This document shows, piece after piece, positions 45,653 through 54,442 of a DNA stretch of 64,000 bases (position 1 is the stretch's first letter; every line of letters starts with the position of its first letter). Both the position numbers and the translations under genes were made by a program. This DNA comes from Streptomyces sp. HSG2 (GTDB lineage: Bacteria > Actinomycetota > Actinomycetes > Streptomycetales > Streptomycetaceae), in the NCBI RefSeq assembly GCF_016598575.1, contig NZ_CP066801.1, positions 1,984,001 through 2,048,000 on the forward strand. The letters run 5' to 3'. The notes beneath the pieces were generated by a model. It made no database searches, had not been told where the DNA came from, and was given only the letters and a program-made list of their open reading frames with translations.

Positions 45653-46702
45653 TCAGACGCTCGTCTCCGCCGGTGTCCGACCGCCCGAGCGGCGGCGACG
45701 CACGGCCCAGAACACCGCCGTGCCGCCGACCGCGGTGGCGGTCACACCGATCACGCCCGCCAGGCCGCCGGAGAGCCGGGCGTCGGCGACGTCGGCCACG
45801 CCGTAGTCGGCGAGCGGAGAGCCGGCGCTGTGGTGTTCCGTCGCCGAATCGGCGAAGCCGGTCTCCTCGGCCACCTTCTCCAGGCCGTCCGGCGAGGCGG
45901 ACGCGTAGAAGCTGACGAACCCGGCGAGCAGCAGCGACACGAAGAGGCCGGCCGCCCAGAGACGACGGGGAGAGCGGCGGGCGGCGGGCTCCGCCGCGGC
46001 CGGACCGGCGGGGGCTTCGACGAGTCGGCCGCCGACCCGGAGTCGGAGCGGTCGGGCAAGCCCTCGGGCGCCGTGCACCAGGTCGGGGCGGACGGCGAGG
46101 ACCGCGCCGACGGTGAACGCGGTGATGGCCGCCTCGCCCACCCCGATGAGGAGGTGCACACCGACCATGGCCCCGGCGACCTTGCCGATCCCGATGTCGG
46201 TGGTGCCGCCGACCCAGTAGAACAGGGTGAAGGCGAGCGCGGCGGCGGGGACGGAGAGCAGGGCCGCCACGAACGATGCCGCGGTGGCCGAGCGCCGGGA
46301 GCGCGGCAGCACCTTGACCAGGCCTCGGAAGACCGCGTAGGCGACGACCGTCCCGACCACGCCCATGCAGACGACGTTCACCCCGAGCGCGGTGATGCCG
46401 CCGTCGGCGAACAGGACCGCCTGCATGAGCAGGACCACCGATATACACAGAACGCCCGTGTAGGGACCGACCAGGATCGCCGCCAGCGCCCCGCCGAGCA
46501 GGTGTCCGCTGGTACCGGCCGCGACCGGGAAGTTCAGCATCTGCACGGCGAAGACGAACGCGGCGACGAGGCCGGCCAGGGGGGCGGTCCGCTCGTCCAG
46601 CTCGCGTCGCGCGCCACGCAGGCCGACCGCGACGGCGCCGGCCGCGACGACCGCTGCCGCGGCGGAGGTGGGGGCATCGATGAATCCGTCAGGTACATGC
46701 AC
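45653..46702 (-). CDS. cbiM: Cobalt/nickel ECF substrate-binding protein CbiM with PDGLE domain
   Basis: A 349-residue membrane protein. The mature N-terminus VHVPDGFID carries His2, which together with the N-terminus coordinates the metal in CbiM/NikM. Six or more membrane segments follow. A C-terminal extension has one membrane segment, the SPDGLEKVAEETGF (PDGLE, CbiN-like) motif and a final helix, so CbiM and CbiN functions are fused. The GTG at 46702 was chosen because M-H-x-P-D-G-F must be N-terminal. A Nur-box-like site lies 21 bp upstream, favouring nickel. Confidence 0.93.
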   Translation of the reverse strand: MHVPDGFIDAPTSAAAAVVAAGAVAVGLRGARRELDERTAPLAGLVAAFVFAVQMLNFPVAAGTSGHLLGGALAAILVGPYTGVLCISVVLLMQAVLFADGGITALGVNVVCMGVVGTVVAYAVFRGLVKVLPRSRRSATAASFVAALLSVPAAALAFTLFYWVGGTTDIGIGKVAGAMVGVHLLIGVGEAAITAFTVGAVLAVRPDLVHGARGLARPLRLRVGGRLVEAPAGPAAAEPAARRSPRRLWAAGLFVSLLLAGFVSFYASASPDGLEKVAEETGFADSATEHHSAGSPLADYGVADVADARLSGGLAGVIGVTATAVGGTAVFWAVRRRRSGGRTPAETSV

Positions 46703-46722
46703 GGCAACGATGATGACGGCAC

Positions 46723-46739
46723 CTGCGAACGAGTTGCAA
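46723..46739 (-). promoter_or_regulatory. Candidate Nur (nickel-uptake regulator) box
   Basis: On the minus strand the sequence is TTGCAA-N5-TCGCAG, close to the Streptomyces Nur consensus TTGCAA-N5-TTGCAA (as remembered). It lies directly in front of cbiM, where repression by nickel-loaded Nur would be expected. No cobalamin riboswitch motif was found in the same leader. Confidence 0.5.
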
Positions 46740-46794
46740 TAGCCAGAGGTCGGCTCGTGCGTGCCCTTGCTCTCACTTCGACCGAGAACCCGCG

Positions 46795-46829
46795 CCCGCC
46801 GGCCGGGGTCCCGGGCCCCGGCCGGCGGG
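46795..46829. repeat. 14-bp perfect GC-only hairpin between cbiM and ssgE
   Basis: CCCGCCGGCCGGGG and its inverse enclose the 7-base loop TCCCGGG, between two divergent genes. It lies about 90 bp upstream of cbiM and 80 bp upstream of ssgE; it could block read-through between the promoters or structure one leader RNA. Confidence 0.6.
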
Positions 46830-46910
46830 TGCCTTTCCGGCGATGTGCGACATTGGAAGGGGGGCAAGGCGCACCGCGCACGCCGGTGCGCACGGCGTAA
46901 GGGGCACACG

Positions 46911-47294
46911 ATGTCCGTGGTCGAGCAACAAACACACGCCCACATCCTCACCGACACCGACGGTCCCGTCGAGGTCGACGGCGGCACCGTCCCGGTCGTC
47001 CTCCGCTACGACCCCGAGGACGATCCCCCCGCCGTCCGGTTCGGCGTGCCGCCCGCGACGGACGGTCCTGCCGGCCGGCCTCGCGAGTGGACCGTCGACC
47101 GCTCCCTGCTGGAGCGTGGACTCAAGGCCCCGGCGGACGAGGCGGGCGTTCGCGTCTGGCCGTGCGGACGGGTCCAGGCCGTCGTCGAGTTCCACTCCCC
47201 GCAGGGGTGCTCGATGGTCCAGATCGACTCCAAGGCGCTGCTGCGCTTCCTGCGGCTCACCCACGCCGGCACCGACGCGCCCGCCGCGCGGTGA
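46911..47294 (+). CDS. ssgE: SsgA-like sporulation/cell-division protein (probably SsgE)
   Basis: A 127-residue member of the SsgA-like family, unique to morphologically complex actinomycetes and involved in sporulation-specific septation and cell-wall control. Family features visible: LRYDPEDDPPAVRFGV, a WTVDRSLLERGL block, VRVWPCGRVQAVVEFHSP and DSKALLRFLRLT. ATG at 46911. Assignment to SsgE rests on sequence type and on remembered linkage with pmt and PBP genes in S. coelicolor. Convergent with the PBP gene. Confidence 0.85.
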   Translation: MSVVEQQTHAHILTDTDGPVEVDGGTVPVVLRYDPEDDPPAVRFGVPPATDGPAGRPREWTVDRSLLERGLKAPADEAGVRVWPCGRVQAVVEFHSPQGCSMVQIDSKALLRFLRLTHAGTDAPAAR

Positions 47295-47385
47295 GTCCGG
47301 CAGGACGCGTGGGAGAACGAGGTCGGGCCGAAGGCCCCGCCGATCGCACGAAGCCGACGAGCGCGGGCCGCCGGGGCGCCTCGGA

Positions 47386-49035
47386 TCAGCGGCCGGCCCG
47401 CAGGAGCGCCGCCACCATCGGACCGGCGGTCTCGCCGCCGTGGCCGCTCGCCCGGACCACACCCGCCGCGGCCAGATCGTTCCGGTAGGCGGTGAACCAA
47501 CCGTCGGCCTCTTCCTGCCCCACGACCTCCGCCGAGCCCGTCTTCGCGCCACGCTCACCGTCGACTCCGGCCATCGCCTCCTTCGCCGTGCCCTCCCCGG
47601 CCGTATACGCCATCAGGTCGCGCAACTGGACCAGCGTGGCCCTCGACAGGGCGCGTTCGGCCCGGTGGTCCGCGCTCTCCCCGGCCGCTGGTCGGACGAG
47701 GTAGGGCGGACGGAACGTCCCGCCGCGCACGGTCGCCGCGACCGACGCCATGGTGAGCGGGCTCATCCGCACTCCCCCCTGGCCGATCAGCGCGGCGGCC
47801 ATGGAGGCCCCGCGCTGCACCGGGACCGAGCCTCCGAAGGCCGGGATCCCGATCGCCCAGTCGCCGCCGCCCAGTCCGAACACCTCGCGAGCCTGGCGGG
47901 TCAGATCGCCGGCGGCCAGGTCGGGCGCCCGACCGACGAAGGCGGTGTTGCAGGAGCTGCCGAAGGAATCCCGGAAGTTGCCTCGCTCGATCTCGAACTT
48001 CTTGTCGTTGTGGAACTTCCAGCCGCCGTGGGTGAAGTACTTCGGACAAGGGTGCGGGGCGTCCGCCGAGGCCAGGCCCTTCTCGATGAGCAGCGACGCG
48101 GTCACCACCTTCATCGTCGAGCCGGGCGCGAGCGCGCCGCGCAGGGCGGTCCAGGACGCCGGGTCGCTGTCGGCCACGGCCAGGATCTCGCCGGTCGACA
48201 CCCGGGTCACGACCACCGAGGCGCGCGCCCACCCGTCCACCTGGAGTCGGGCCTCCGCCTGAAGCTGTGGGTCCAGCGTCGTCCGGACCGTCCGCCGGGA
48301 ACCGGGGGCCACCTCCAGCAGGGTACGGTCCGACAGACCCCGCCGCCTGGACTCCGCGCCACGGACCAGGCGCAGCTCCGCACCGACGGGTCCGGCGCCG
48401 CTCGCACCGTACTCCTCGTCCAACTCGTCCAGCAGCGCGACCAGCGAAGGGTGTTCCGCGGCCGTCAGCTCCCCGCCTTCCCGGTCCAGCGCCCGCACAG
48501 GCTTTCGCCCGGTCGTCAGCCGGTCCCCCGGGCGCAGATCGGGGTGCACCACCGAGGGACGCCAGTCGACGCGGGGAGCACCGCCGTCCCGGTCGGGGAC
48601 GACGGTCAGGGCACCCGCGTAGGTCAGCCGTGCGGTGGCGTCGCCGTGGTTCACCGTCGCCCGCACCGAGAACGGGACCCTGGCTCCGGCGGCGGGTCCC
48701 GGAGTCAGCGTCAGGTCGCCCACCCGGGCGTCGCGGGTGTACGAGGTGATCAGCTCACCGGCGGGCCCGCGGTCGTCGGTCGCCGCGGCGGCCTCGTCCA
48801 CGTCGCCCCGCTCCCAGGCGTCCAGGAACCTCGCGGCGGCCCGTTCGACCTGCTCGCGGGTCAGGGCCTCGCCGCCCGGCCCGGCCCGGCCCGCCGGCGT
48901 CGCCGCGCCGGGCGGCGAGGCCCCGTACAGCGCGTAGCCGCCGATGGCCGCCGCGACCACGGCCGCGGTGACCACCCCGCCCACGGCGGCCGACCCGGCG
49001 CCCCGCCATCCGATGACACGTTTCCCGTCGCCCAC
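47386..49035 (-). CDS. Penicillin-binding protein (class B-type transpeptidase)
   Basis: A 549-residue peptidoglycan transpeptidase. One N-terminal membrane segment (about 13-38) is followed by a MecA_N/NTF2-like region, a dimerisation/linker domain and the transpeptidase domain with catalytic STMK (Ser306), SCN (361-363) and KTG (498-500). GTG 49035 is used; GTG 49083 in frame would add 16 residues. In Streptomyces such PBPs lie next to ssgE and are linked to sporulation-wall synthesis. Confidence 0.92.
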   Translation of the reverse strand: MGDGKRVIGWRGAGSAAVGGVVTAAVVAAAIGGYALYGASPPGAATPAGRAGPGGEALTREQVERAAARFLDAWERGDVDEAAAATDDRGPAGELITSYTRDARVGDLTLTPGPAAGARVPFSVRATVNHGDATARLTYAGALTVVPDRDGGAPRVDWRPSVVHPDLRPGDRLTTGRKPVRALDREGGELTAAEHPSLVALLDELDEEYGASGAGPVGAELRLVRGAESRRRGLSDRTLLEVAPGSRRTVRTTLDPQLQAEARLQVDGWARASVVVTRVSTGEILAVADSDPASWTALRGALAPGSTMKVVTASLLIEKGLASADAPHPCPKYFTHGGWKFHNDKKFEIERGNFRDSFGSSCNTAFVGRAPDLAAGDLTRQAREVFGLGGGDWAIGIPAFGGSVPVQRGASMAAALIGQGGVRMSPLTMASVAATVRGGTFRPPYLVRPAAGESADHRAERALSRATLVQLRDLMAYTAGEGTAKEAMAGVDGERGAKTGSAEVVGQEEADGWFTAYRNDLAAAGVVRASGHGGETAGPMVAALLRAGR

Positions 49036-49142
49036 TGTCGCCCGTTCCCTCGCTCGTCTCCCGCGCTCCGCGTCCGTGCCCACCCGAGGAGGGAGGGCCG
49101 GTGGTGGGCGAACCCCGCCGGCCGCCTCGACCGGGCGCGCCG

Positions 49143-49175
49143 CCGGGTGCGGACCTCGTCGGAACCCGCACCCGG
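49143..49175 (-). terminator. Stem-loop downstream of the small secreted-protein gene
   Basis: CCGGGTGCGG and CCGCACCCGG, separated by 13 bases, lie 21 nt beyond the stop at 49197. Confidence 0.65.
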
Positions 49176-49196
49176 TCCGCCTCTCGACCGCTCCGC

Positions 49197-49568
49197 TCAG
49201 CGCTTCTCACAGAGGGCGTAGGAGCGCGACTGGCCGTTGAGCATCTTCGTCACCCACGAGTTCGGTTGCAGGTAGGAGGGCGCGTTGACGTCGACCATGT
49301 CGGCGATCAGCGGCGGTGAGGTCTGCGGGTCGTCCACCGTGACGGGCACCGCCTCGTAGCCGCCCCCGATCAGCCGCGTGCCGTCCGGGCACGTCGCGTA
49401 CGAGGGCTGGCCCGGTTCGGACAGGGGGCCGATGACGACCACGGGGGCACCGTCGCCTCCGGTGGTGTCGGCCAGCGCGGGGGCGCCGGCCGAGCCGACC
49501 AGACCGACGGCCACGCCGCCGACGATCGCGGCGCTTCGCAGCGCGAGCAGCAGGCCACGCTTCTTCAT
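49197..49568 (-). CDS. Small secreted protein
   Basis: A 123-residue protein with a Sec signal peptide (MKKRGLLLALRSAAIVGGVA... ending ALA near residue 33). The mature part has CPDGTRLIGGGYEAVP and SRSYALCEKR, so a single disulfide is possible. ATG at 49568 follows GGAGATG. Similar small extracellular proteins are common in Streptomyces; function unknown. The 280 bases between it and the SUKH gene show no gene. Confidence 0.8.
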   Translation of the reverse strand: MKKRGLLLALRSAAIVGGVAVGLVGSAGAPALADTTGGDGAPVVVIGPLSEPGQPSYATCPDGTRLIGGGYEAVPVTVDDPQTSPPLIADMVDVNAPSYLQPNSWVTKMLNGQSRSYALCEKR

Positions 49569-49848
49569 CTGCTTGTCATCTCCTCCGTGCGGAGCCGGTG
49601 TGCTGATGCGCACAGTACGGAGATCACTCTGTTCGACAGGGCTCGACGCCGGCCCGCTCCGGCACGCCGCCCGCGCGGGTTCATCCGGACTGCGGACACG
49701 ACGCCGGGCCACCCGGCCCAACCCCGCCGCCTCGCCCCTACGGGTGGGCGCCCATAGTGGGGGTCCGCGGAGCCGACGCGCGCTGCTCCCCCTGACGGCG
49801 TTTCCGCGGGGTGCGATCCGAGGCGTAATTCGAGCAAGGGGATTGAGT

Positions 49849-50445
49849 GTGTCTGATTGGCCGGCGCTGTTGGGCGAGATGGAAACGGCCAAGCGCGTGC
49901 TGGCTGTCAGCGACGGAGACGGGCTATGGCGGCATCGGTCACGTCGACCTCCGGCCACTCGGGAGAGGATCGAAGGAATCGCCACAGTGACGTGCTGCCC
50001 TGTGGACCCCGAGTACGCGGACTTCCTACTGCACACCGATGGCTGGCCGGCTGTCCTGCAGGACATCGACCTGTTCGGCACGGCAGATTTCGGTGGTGCC
50101 GGCTACCTGGAGGCCGCGGAACTCGTGCGTGTGATCGCGGAGGAGACAGAGATCGGAACAGGAGGGGAATTCGCGCACTTGATCCCCATCGGAGCCTCAC
50201 GAACAAGTATCGACATCTTCGCAATGCCGCGAACGACAGGACCACACCGGACAACACCGGTGATCTGGCTCGCGGGCGGAGAAGTAGAAAGATATCGAAC
50301 CTTCTCGGACTTCTTCCGCTCGATGATCACGGAGAATCTCGCGGAGGCGGAATCCTTGGAGCCCTCACTCCCCGCCCTCGATCCACCGTGTGGTGAAAGG
50401 CCGTCGGGCGGAGGAATCCGAGGAGATGCCCACCGATGGCGATGA
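49849..50445 (+). CDS. SMI1/KNR4 (SUKH) family protein
   Basis: A 198-residue protein with the SUKH pattern PATRERIEGIATVTCCPVDP, EYADFLLHTDGWPAVLQDID, LFGTADF, HLIPIGASRTSIDIFAMP and VIWLAGGEVERY. GTG 49849 is preferred; TTG 49843 is possible. No toxin gene is adjacent, so it is either an orphan immunity gene or a cellular regulator. Base composition is lower in G+C than the core genes to its left. Confidence 0.82.
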   Translation: MSDWPALLGEMETAKRVLAVSDGDGLWRHRSRRPPATRERIEGIATVTCCPVDPEYADFLLHTDGWPAVLQDIDLFGTADFGGAGYLEAAELVRVIAEETEIGTGGEFAHLIPIGASRTSIDIFAMPRTTGPHRTTPVIWLAGGEVERYRTFSDFFRSMITENLAEAESLEPSLPALDPPCGERPSGGGIRGDAHRWR

Positions 50446-50528
50446 CGGGAGTTTCCACGCGTCCGGCGCGCACGACATCGGACGGCGACAGAGTGTTTCC
50501 GGTTCAACCCGAAGCGAAAGAAGGAAGA

Positions 50529-51203
50529 GTGACCAGGGAGCCGATCGAGGAATGGGAGCCCGGAACTGATCAGCAGATCCGCGCGGCCGCTTCACGCGTA
50601 CCCGAGATCGGTCCGCGGTCCATCTCGCGCCTGATCGGCGTCGACGTGGCCTACTGCGACAGCAGGGGGGCCGCTGTCGCCGCCGGAGTGGTCTGGGACC
50701 GTACCGAGAGAAGGACCGTGCTGGTCGCTCGGCGGCCGGGTAGACCCCCCGTTCCCTATCGCTTCGGACAACTGGGCAGGCGCGAGGCCGGGATGGCGGA
50801 AGGGGTCGTGCGTGATCTGGTGAAGGACGGGGATGTCGTGATGTGCGACGGGCACGGACTCATGCACCCCGAGCGCATGGGGCTCGGGGTCCACTTGGCG
50901 GCACGCCTGGCACGTCCTGTGGTTGCCGTAGCCAAGAACCCGCTTCGCAGGGAGATGCCGAACACTCCGGCAGAGCGAGGGTCGGTTCGGATGATATCGG
51001 ACTCGGAAGGCATCGTCGGCGCCGAAGTGAGGACAGCGGACGGCGTCCGACCTGTCTACGTTTCCGTGGGTGGCGGCATGTCCTTGGACTGCGCGATTCA
51101 GCTGACCCTCGAGGCCGCCCGCTACCGGATTCCCGAACCGCTGAGGTCGGCGGACCACGAGGCCCGAAAGGGAATTCTCGAGATCTCGGGGGTGCCTGAA
51201 TAG
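50529..51203 (+). CDS. nfi: Endonuclease V
   Basis: A 224-residue deoxyinosine-specific repair nuclease that nicks the second phosphodiester 3' to inosine. Motifs: IGVDVAYCD (catalytic Asp39), VVMCDGHGLMHPERMGLGVHL (Asp107 and DNA wedge region), and PVYVSVGGGMSLDCAIQL. GTG at 50529 is preceded by GAAAGAAGGAAGA. Clear family match. It overlaps no neighbour and ends 36 bp before the IS66 remnant. Confidence 0.92.
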   Translation: MTREPIEEWEPGTDQQIRAAASRVPEIGPRSISRLIGVDVAYCDSRGAAVAAGVVWDRTERRTVLVARRPGRPPVPYRFGQLGRREAGMAEGVVRDLVKDGDVVMCDGHGLMHPERMGLGVHLAARLARPVVAVAKNPLRREMPNTPAERGSVRMISDSEGIVGAEVRTADGVRPVYVSVGGGMSLDCAIQLTLEAARYRIPEPLRSADHEARKGILEISGVPE

Positions 51204-51238
51204 TAGCTATTCAGCCGGGTGTGCGGGTGATCACGCGA

Positions 51239-51633
51239 TCACGCAGCGGCGGCGGCAGCTTCGGGGGTGAGGGCGTGTGGGATCCATGCCCCGGTGGTGA
51301 AGAGGTGCTTGAGGGCGTCGTAGCGGTTGATGCCCCACTTACCGGCGGTGGACAGGTAGGACTGGACGATCGCGTAGTCGGCGAGCCCGGTCAGGGTGTG
51401 CCAGCAGCCTCCAGAGGAGCGTTGCTGGACCTTGGCCGGTCGGATGTCCCTTTCCGCCAAGTTGTTGGTGAAGGGGACGGTGAGGTCGGTGGTGAAGTGG
51501 AGGATGACCTCGCGGTGCTCTTCGAAGCGGCGGGCCAGGGTGCGGGCGTGCGTGGCCAGTTCGGTGTTCTTGTTCCGGTTGTCTTGGCGGGAGCGGGCAA
51601 GTGCGCCGGCGTACAGCCGGTTGACGGAGGGGC
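51239..51633 (-). pseudogene. IS66-family transposase C-terminal fragment
   Basis: About 130 residues: NRLYAGALARSRQDNRNKNT, then HFTTDLTVPFTNNLAERDIR (the IS66 FTNN-AER-D motif), then IVQSYLSTAGKWGINRYDAL and an Ala-rich end. The N-terminal three quarters were removed at the left end of the IS3 copy. It differs from the IS66 at 17.7-19.3 kb. Confidence 0.85.
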
Positions 51634-51658
51634 CTTGACCCCGAATCCTGGACACGGG

Positions 51659-52558
51659 CTATGCGGCTTGAGCCAGCGTAGTTGATGTTGCGGCGAGTGC
51701 CGTCTCGTAGGCGATCGGGCTGCGTTGTCCGAGTCGTGAGTGGCGGCGTCGGGTGTTGTAGCGGTTCAGCCATCGGAAGGCGTCGAGCCGGGCTTCGCGC
51801 TCGCTGGACCAGCTCTTGCGGCCTTGGAGGGTTTCCCGCTTGAACGTCGCGTTGAAGGACTCGGCCAGCGCGTTGTCCGCCGAGCTGCCGACCGCGCTCA
51901 TGGACTGGCGGACACCGGCCTTCGCGCAGGCGTGGGCGAAGGCCCGACTGGTGTATTGCGCCCCGTGGTCGCTGTGCATGACGGCCCCCGCGAGGCTGCC
52001 GCGGGTCCGTATCGCCGCGTCCAGGGCATCGGTGACGAGCTCGGTCCGCATGTGATCGGCCAGCGCCCATCCGGCCAGGCGGCGCGAGGCGAGGTCGATG
52101 ACCGTGGCGAGATAGAGGAACTTCCCACCGTCCAGCGGGAGATACGTAATATCGCCGGCATACCTGGTGTTCGGCTCCGTGGCGGTGAAGTCCCGGCCGA
52201 TCAGGTCGGGCGCCTTCGCGGCGGCCGGGTCCGGGACCGTGGTGCGGTGTCTGCGGCGCAGGCGCGTCCCGGCGATACCGGCAGTGCGCATGAGGCGGGC
52301 GACGCGCTTGTGGTTGACGCGCTCACCGTCCTCGCGGAGCTCGGCGGTGATCCTGGGGACACCGTAGGTGCCGTCCGACTCCCGGTGGACGGTTTGGATC
52401 CGTGCGGCGAGCTGGGCGTCGGCCGCCCGGCGGGCCGCCCGGTCCGGTGCGGTCCGGCGCCAGTAGTAGAAGCTGGAGCGGGCGATGCCCAGGACCTGGC
52501 ACAACCGCTTCACGCCGTATCGGCGCTGGTGGTCGCAGACGAACTGGAAGCGGTTCAC
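51659..52558 (-). CDS. IS3-family transposase OrfB (copy A)
   Basis: A 299-residue integrase-type catalytic subunit. HTH_21-like region (SDGTYGVPRITAELREDGER), then the DDE triad: Asp in YAGDITYLPL, Asp in MHSDHGAQYTS and Glu in NALAESFNATFKRE. The closing YNTRRRHSRLGQRSP motif is intact. GTG at 52558 overlaps the orfA stop as GTGA, so separate re-initiated translation is possible in addition to frameshifting. Confidence 0.93.
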   Translation of the reverse strand: MNRFQFVCDHQRRYGVKRLCQVLGIARSSFYYWRRTAPDRAARRAADAQLAARIQTVHRESDGTYGVPRITAELREDGERVNHKRVARLMRTAGIAGTRLRRRHRTTVPDPAAAKAPDLIGRDFTATEPNTRYAGDITYLPLDGGKFLYLATVIDLASRRLAGWALADHMRTELVTDALDAAIRTRGSLAGAVMHSDHGAQYTSRAFAHACAKAGVRQSMSAVGSSADNALAESFNATFKRETLQGRKSWSSEREARLDAFRWLNRYNTRRRHSRLGQRSPIAYETALAATSTTLAQAA

Positions 52559-52854
52559 CAGCGCGTCTCCCCGGCGAAATACTTCGCGGCCTTCCGCAGG
52601 AGCTCGCGTTCCTCCTCCAGCTCGCGGATCTTCTTCCGCGCGGCGGCGAGCTCTGCCTGAAGCGAAGACTCCGGCACCGCCGGACCCTCCGGGCGGCGGC
52701 CACGGGGACGGGCGGCACCGGCCGCCCGGATCCAGTTCCTCAGCGTCTCCGGGTTGACCCCCAGATCAGCGGCGACCGACTTGATCGTCGCCCCGGGCCG
52801 CGACTCGTACAGCGCGACCGCGTCCGCCTTGAACTCAGGCGGGTAGTGCTTCAT
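52555..52854 (-). CDS. IS3-family transposase OrfA (copy A)
   Basis: A 99-residue helix-turn-helix protein (YPPEFKADAVALYESRPGAT, SVAADLGVNPETLRNWIRAA) with a C-terminal coiled coil (ELAAARKKIRELEEERELLR). ATG at 52854; an upstream in-frame start at 52887 would lie at the IS end. It binds the IS ends. Confidence 0.92.
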   Translation of the reverse strand: MKHYPPEFKADAVALYESRPGATIKSVAADLGVNPETLRNWIRAAGAARPRGRRPEGPAVPESSLQAELAAARKKIRELEEERELLRKAAKYFAGETRW

Positions 52855-52928
52855 GACCACGGGACATCCGTTCTCCTGGACCTTCAAGATCCAAGTGTCT
52901 CGGGTGTCCAGGATCCGGGGTCAAGGCC

Positions 52929-54379
52929 CGGGCGGGGTGCACGCGCTGGACGGACTGTGGCACCGGCTCGGCCTCGACGCTGTCGTGCACCGCCAACTGG
53001 CCGGGCGGCGGCTGGATCCGCGCGTCGAGCGGGTGCTGTTCGCGCTGGTCGCCAACCGGGCATTGGCCGCCTCCAGCAAGCTCGCCGCGACCGAGTGGAT
53101 CGCCGACGACGTCCACATAGACGGCCTGGAGGCGATCGGTGACGAAGCCTGCTACCGGGCCATGGATTACCTGCTGGCCATCGAACCGGCCCTGGCCAAG
53201 GAGGCGTGCTTCCAGGTCACCGACCTGCTCAACCTGGAGGTGGACCTGCTGTTCTTCGACACCACCTCCACGTACTTCGAGACCGAGGACGCCGACGATC
53301 CTGTCGTCCGCGACGACCGCGGCGAGCGCCTGGCCGCCGACGCGACGGCCGAAGACGCGGTGCGGCACGACGGGTTCCGCACCCACGGCAGGTCCAAGGA
53401 CTCCCGCGACGATCTGCCCCAGGTCGTCATCGGCATGGCCGTCACCCGGGACGGGATCCCGGTGCGCGTGTGGTCCTGGCCCGGCAACACCGGTGACCAG
53501 GCCCTGATCCGGCAGGTCCGCGACGACCTGCGCGAGTGGACGCTGTCGAAGATCGTGTGGGTCGCCGACCGCGGCTTCACCTCCGCCGCCAACCGCCGGG
53601 CGCTGATGCGCGGAGGCGGCGGCTACATCATCGGCGAGAAACTCCGCACCGGATCACCCGAAGTCCGCGCCGCCCTCTCACGACAGGGCCGCTATGCGAC
53701 CGTGCGCGACAACCTCCAGGTCAAGGAGGTCAACATCGGAACCGACGACCGGTTCGTGATCTGCTTCAACCCCGACCAGGCCACCCGCGACGCCGCGATC
53801 CGTCAGCGGATGGTCGCCCAGCTCACCGAGGCGATCGAGGGCACTGACAAGCTAGCCAGGCCCGAACGCGACAAGCTGGCCGGGATGTTGTCCACCAAGC
53901 CCGGCCTGAAACGGTTCTTGCGCACCACCCCGGGCGGGCTGCTGCGGGTGGACAAGAAGAAGATCGCCGCCGAGGCCAACCTCGACGGGAAGTACCTCCT
54001 GCGCTCCTCCGATCCGAAGCTGGCGGCCGAGGACATCGCGCTGGGGTACAAACAGCTCCTGGAAGTCGAGCGCGGCTGGCGCGATATGAAGCAAATTCTC
54101 GATCTCCGCCCCGTCTACCACCGCCGCGAAGACCGCATCCGCGCCCACGTCCTGCTGTGCTGGCTCGCCCTGCTCCTGATCCGCGTCGCCGAGACCTCCA
54201 CCGGCCAGACCTGGAACCGCCTGCGCGCCGAACTCCAGCGCCTGCACGCGGTCACCTACACCGGCCCGGCCGGGACCTTCCGTCAGTCCACCGACCTCAC
54301 CAAGCCCCAGCGCGACATCTTCACCGCCCTGAACGTCACCCCGCCCAAGAAGATCATCGATCTGACCACAGGCCGCTGA
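52929..54379 (+). pseudogene. IS1634-family transposase lacking its N-terminus
   Basis: The frame enters from IS3 copy A and continues as a real transposase from HALDGLWHRLGLDAVVHRQL. It has FFDTTSTYFETED, GMAVTRDGIPVRVWSWPGNT, VWVADRGFTSAANR and the late YKQLLEVERGWRDMKQILDL with DRIRAHVLLCWLALLL, the IS1634 pattern. The N-terminal segment that should precede is replaced by IS3 copy A, so it is inactive. Its right end has cut the AMP-ligase gene. Confidence 0.82.
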
Positions 54380-54442
54380 CCAGGCACTATCCCCCCGCCT
54401 AGTGACACGCCATCTCGGCGTGCTCACAGGCATTTCCGCAGG

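Larger units (their letters stand above)
51635..52924 (-). mobile_element. IS3-family element, copy A (1290 bp)
   Basis: Inverted ends TTGACCCCGAATCCTGGACA (left) and TTGACCCCGGATCCTGGACA (reverse complement of right) are flanked by GGCC on both sides. Comparison with copy B shows a single base difference seen (G at 52812 versus A at 59350). OrfA and OrfB are intact. Confidence 0.88.

Noticed and set aside
46703..46910. Cobalamin riboswitch upstream of cbiM
   Set aside because: No B12-box-like sequence was found in the 208-bp leader; a Nur-like site explains regulation better.
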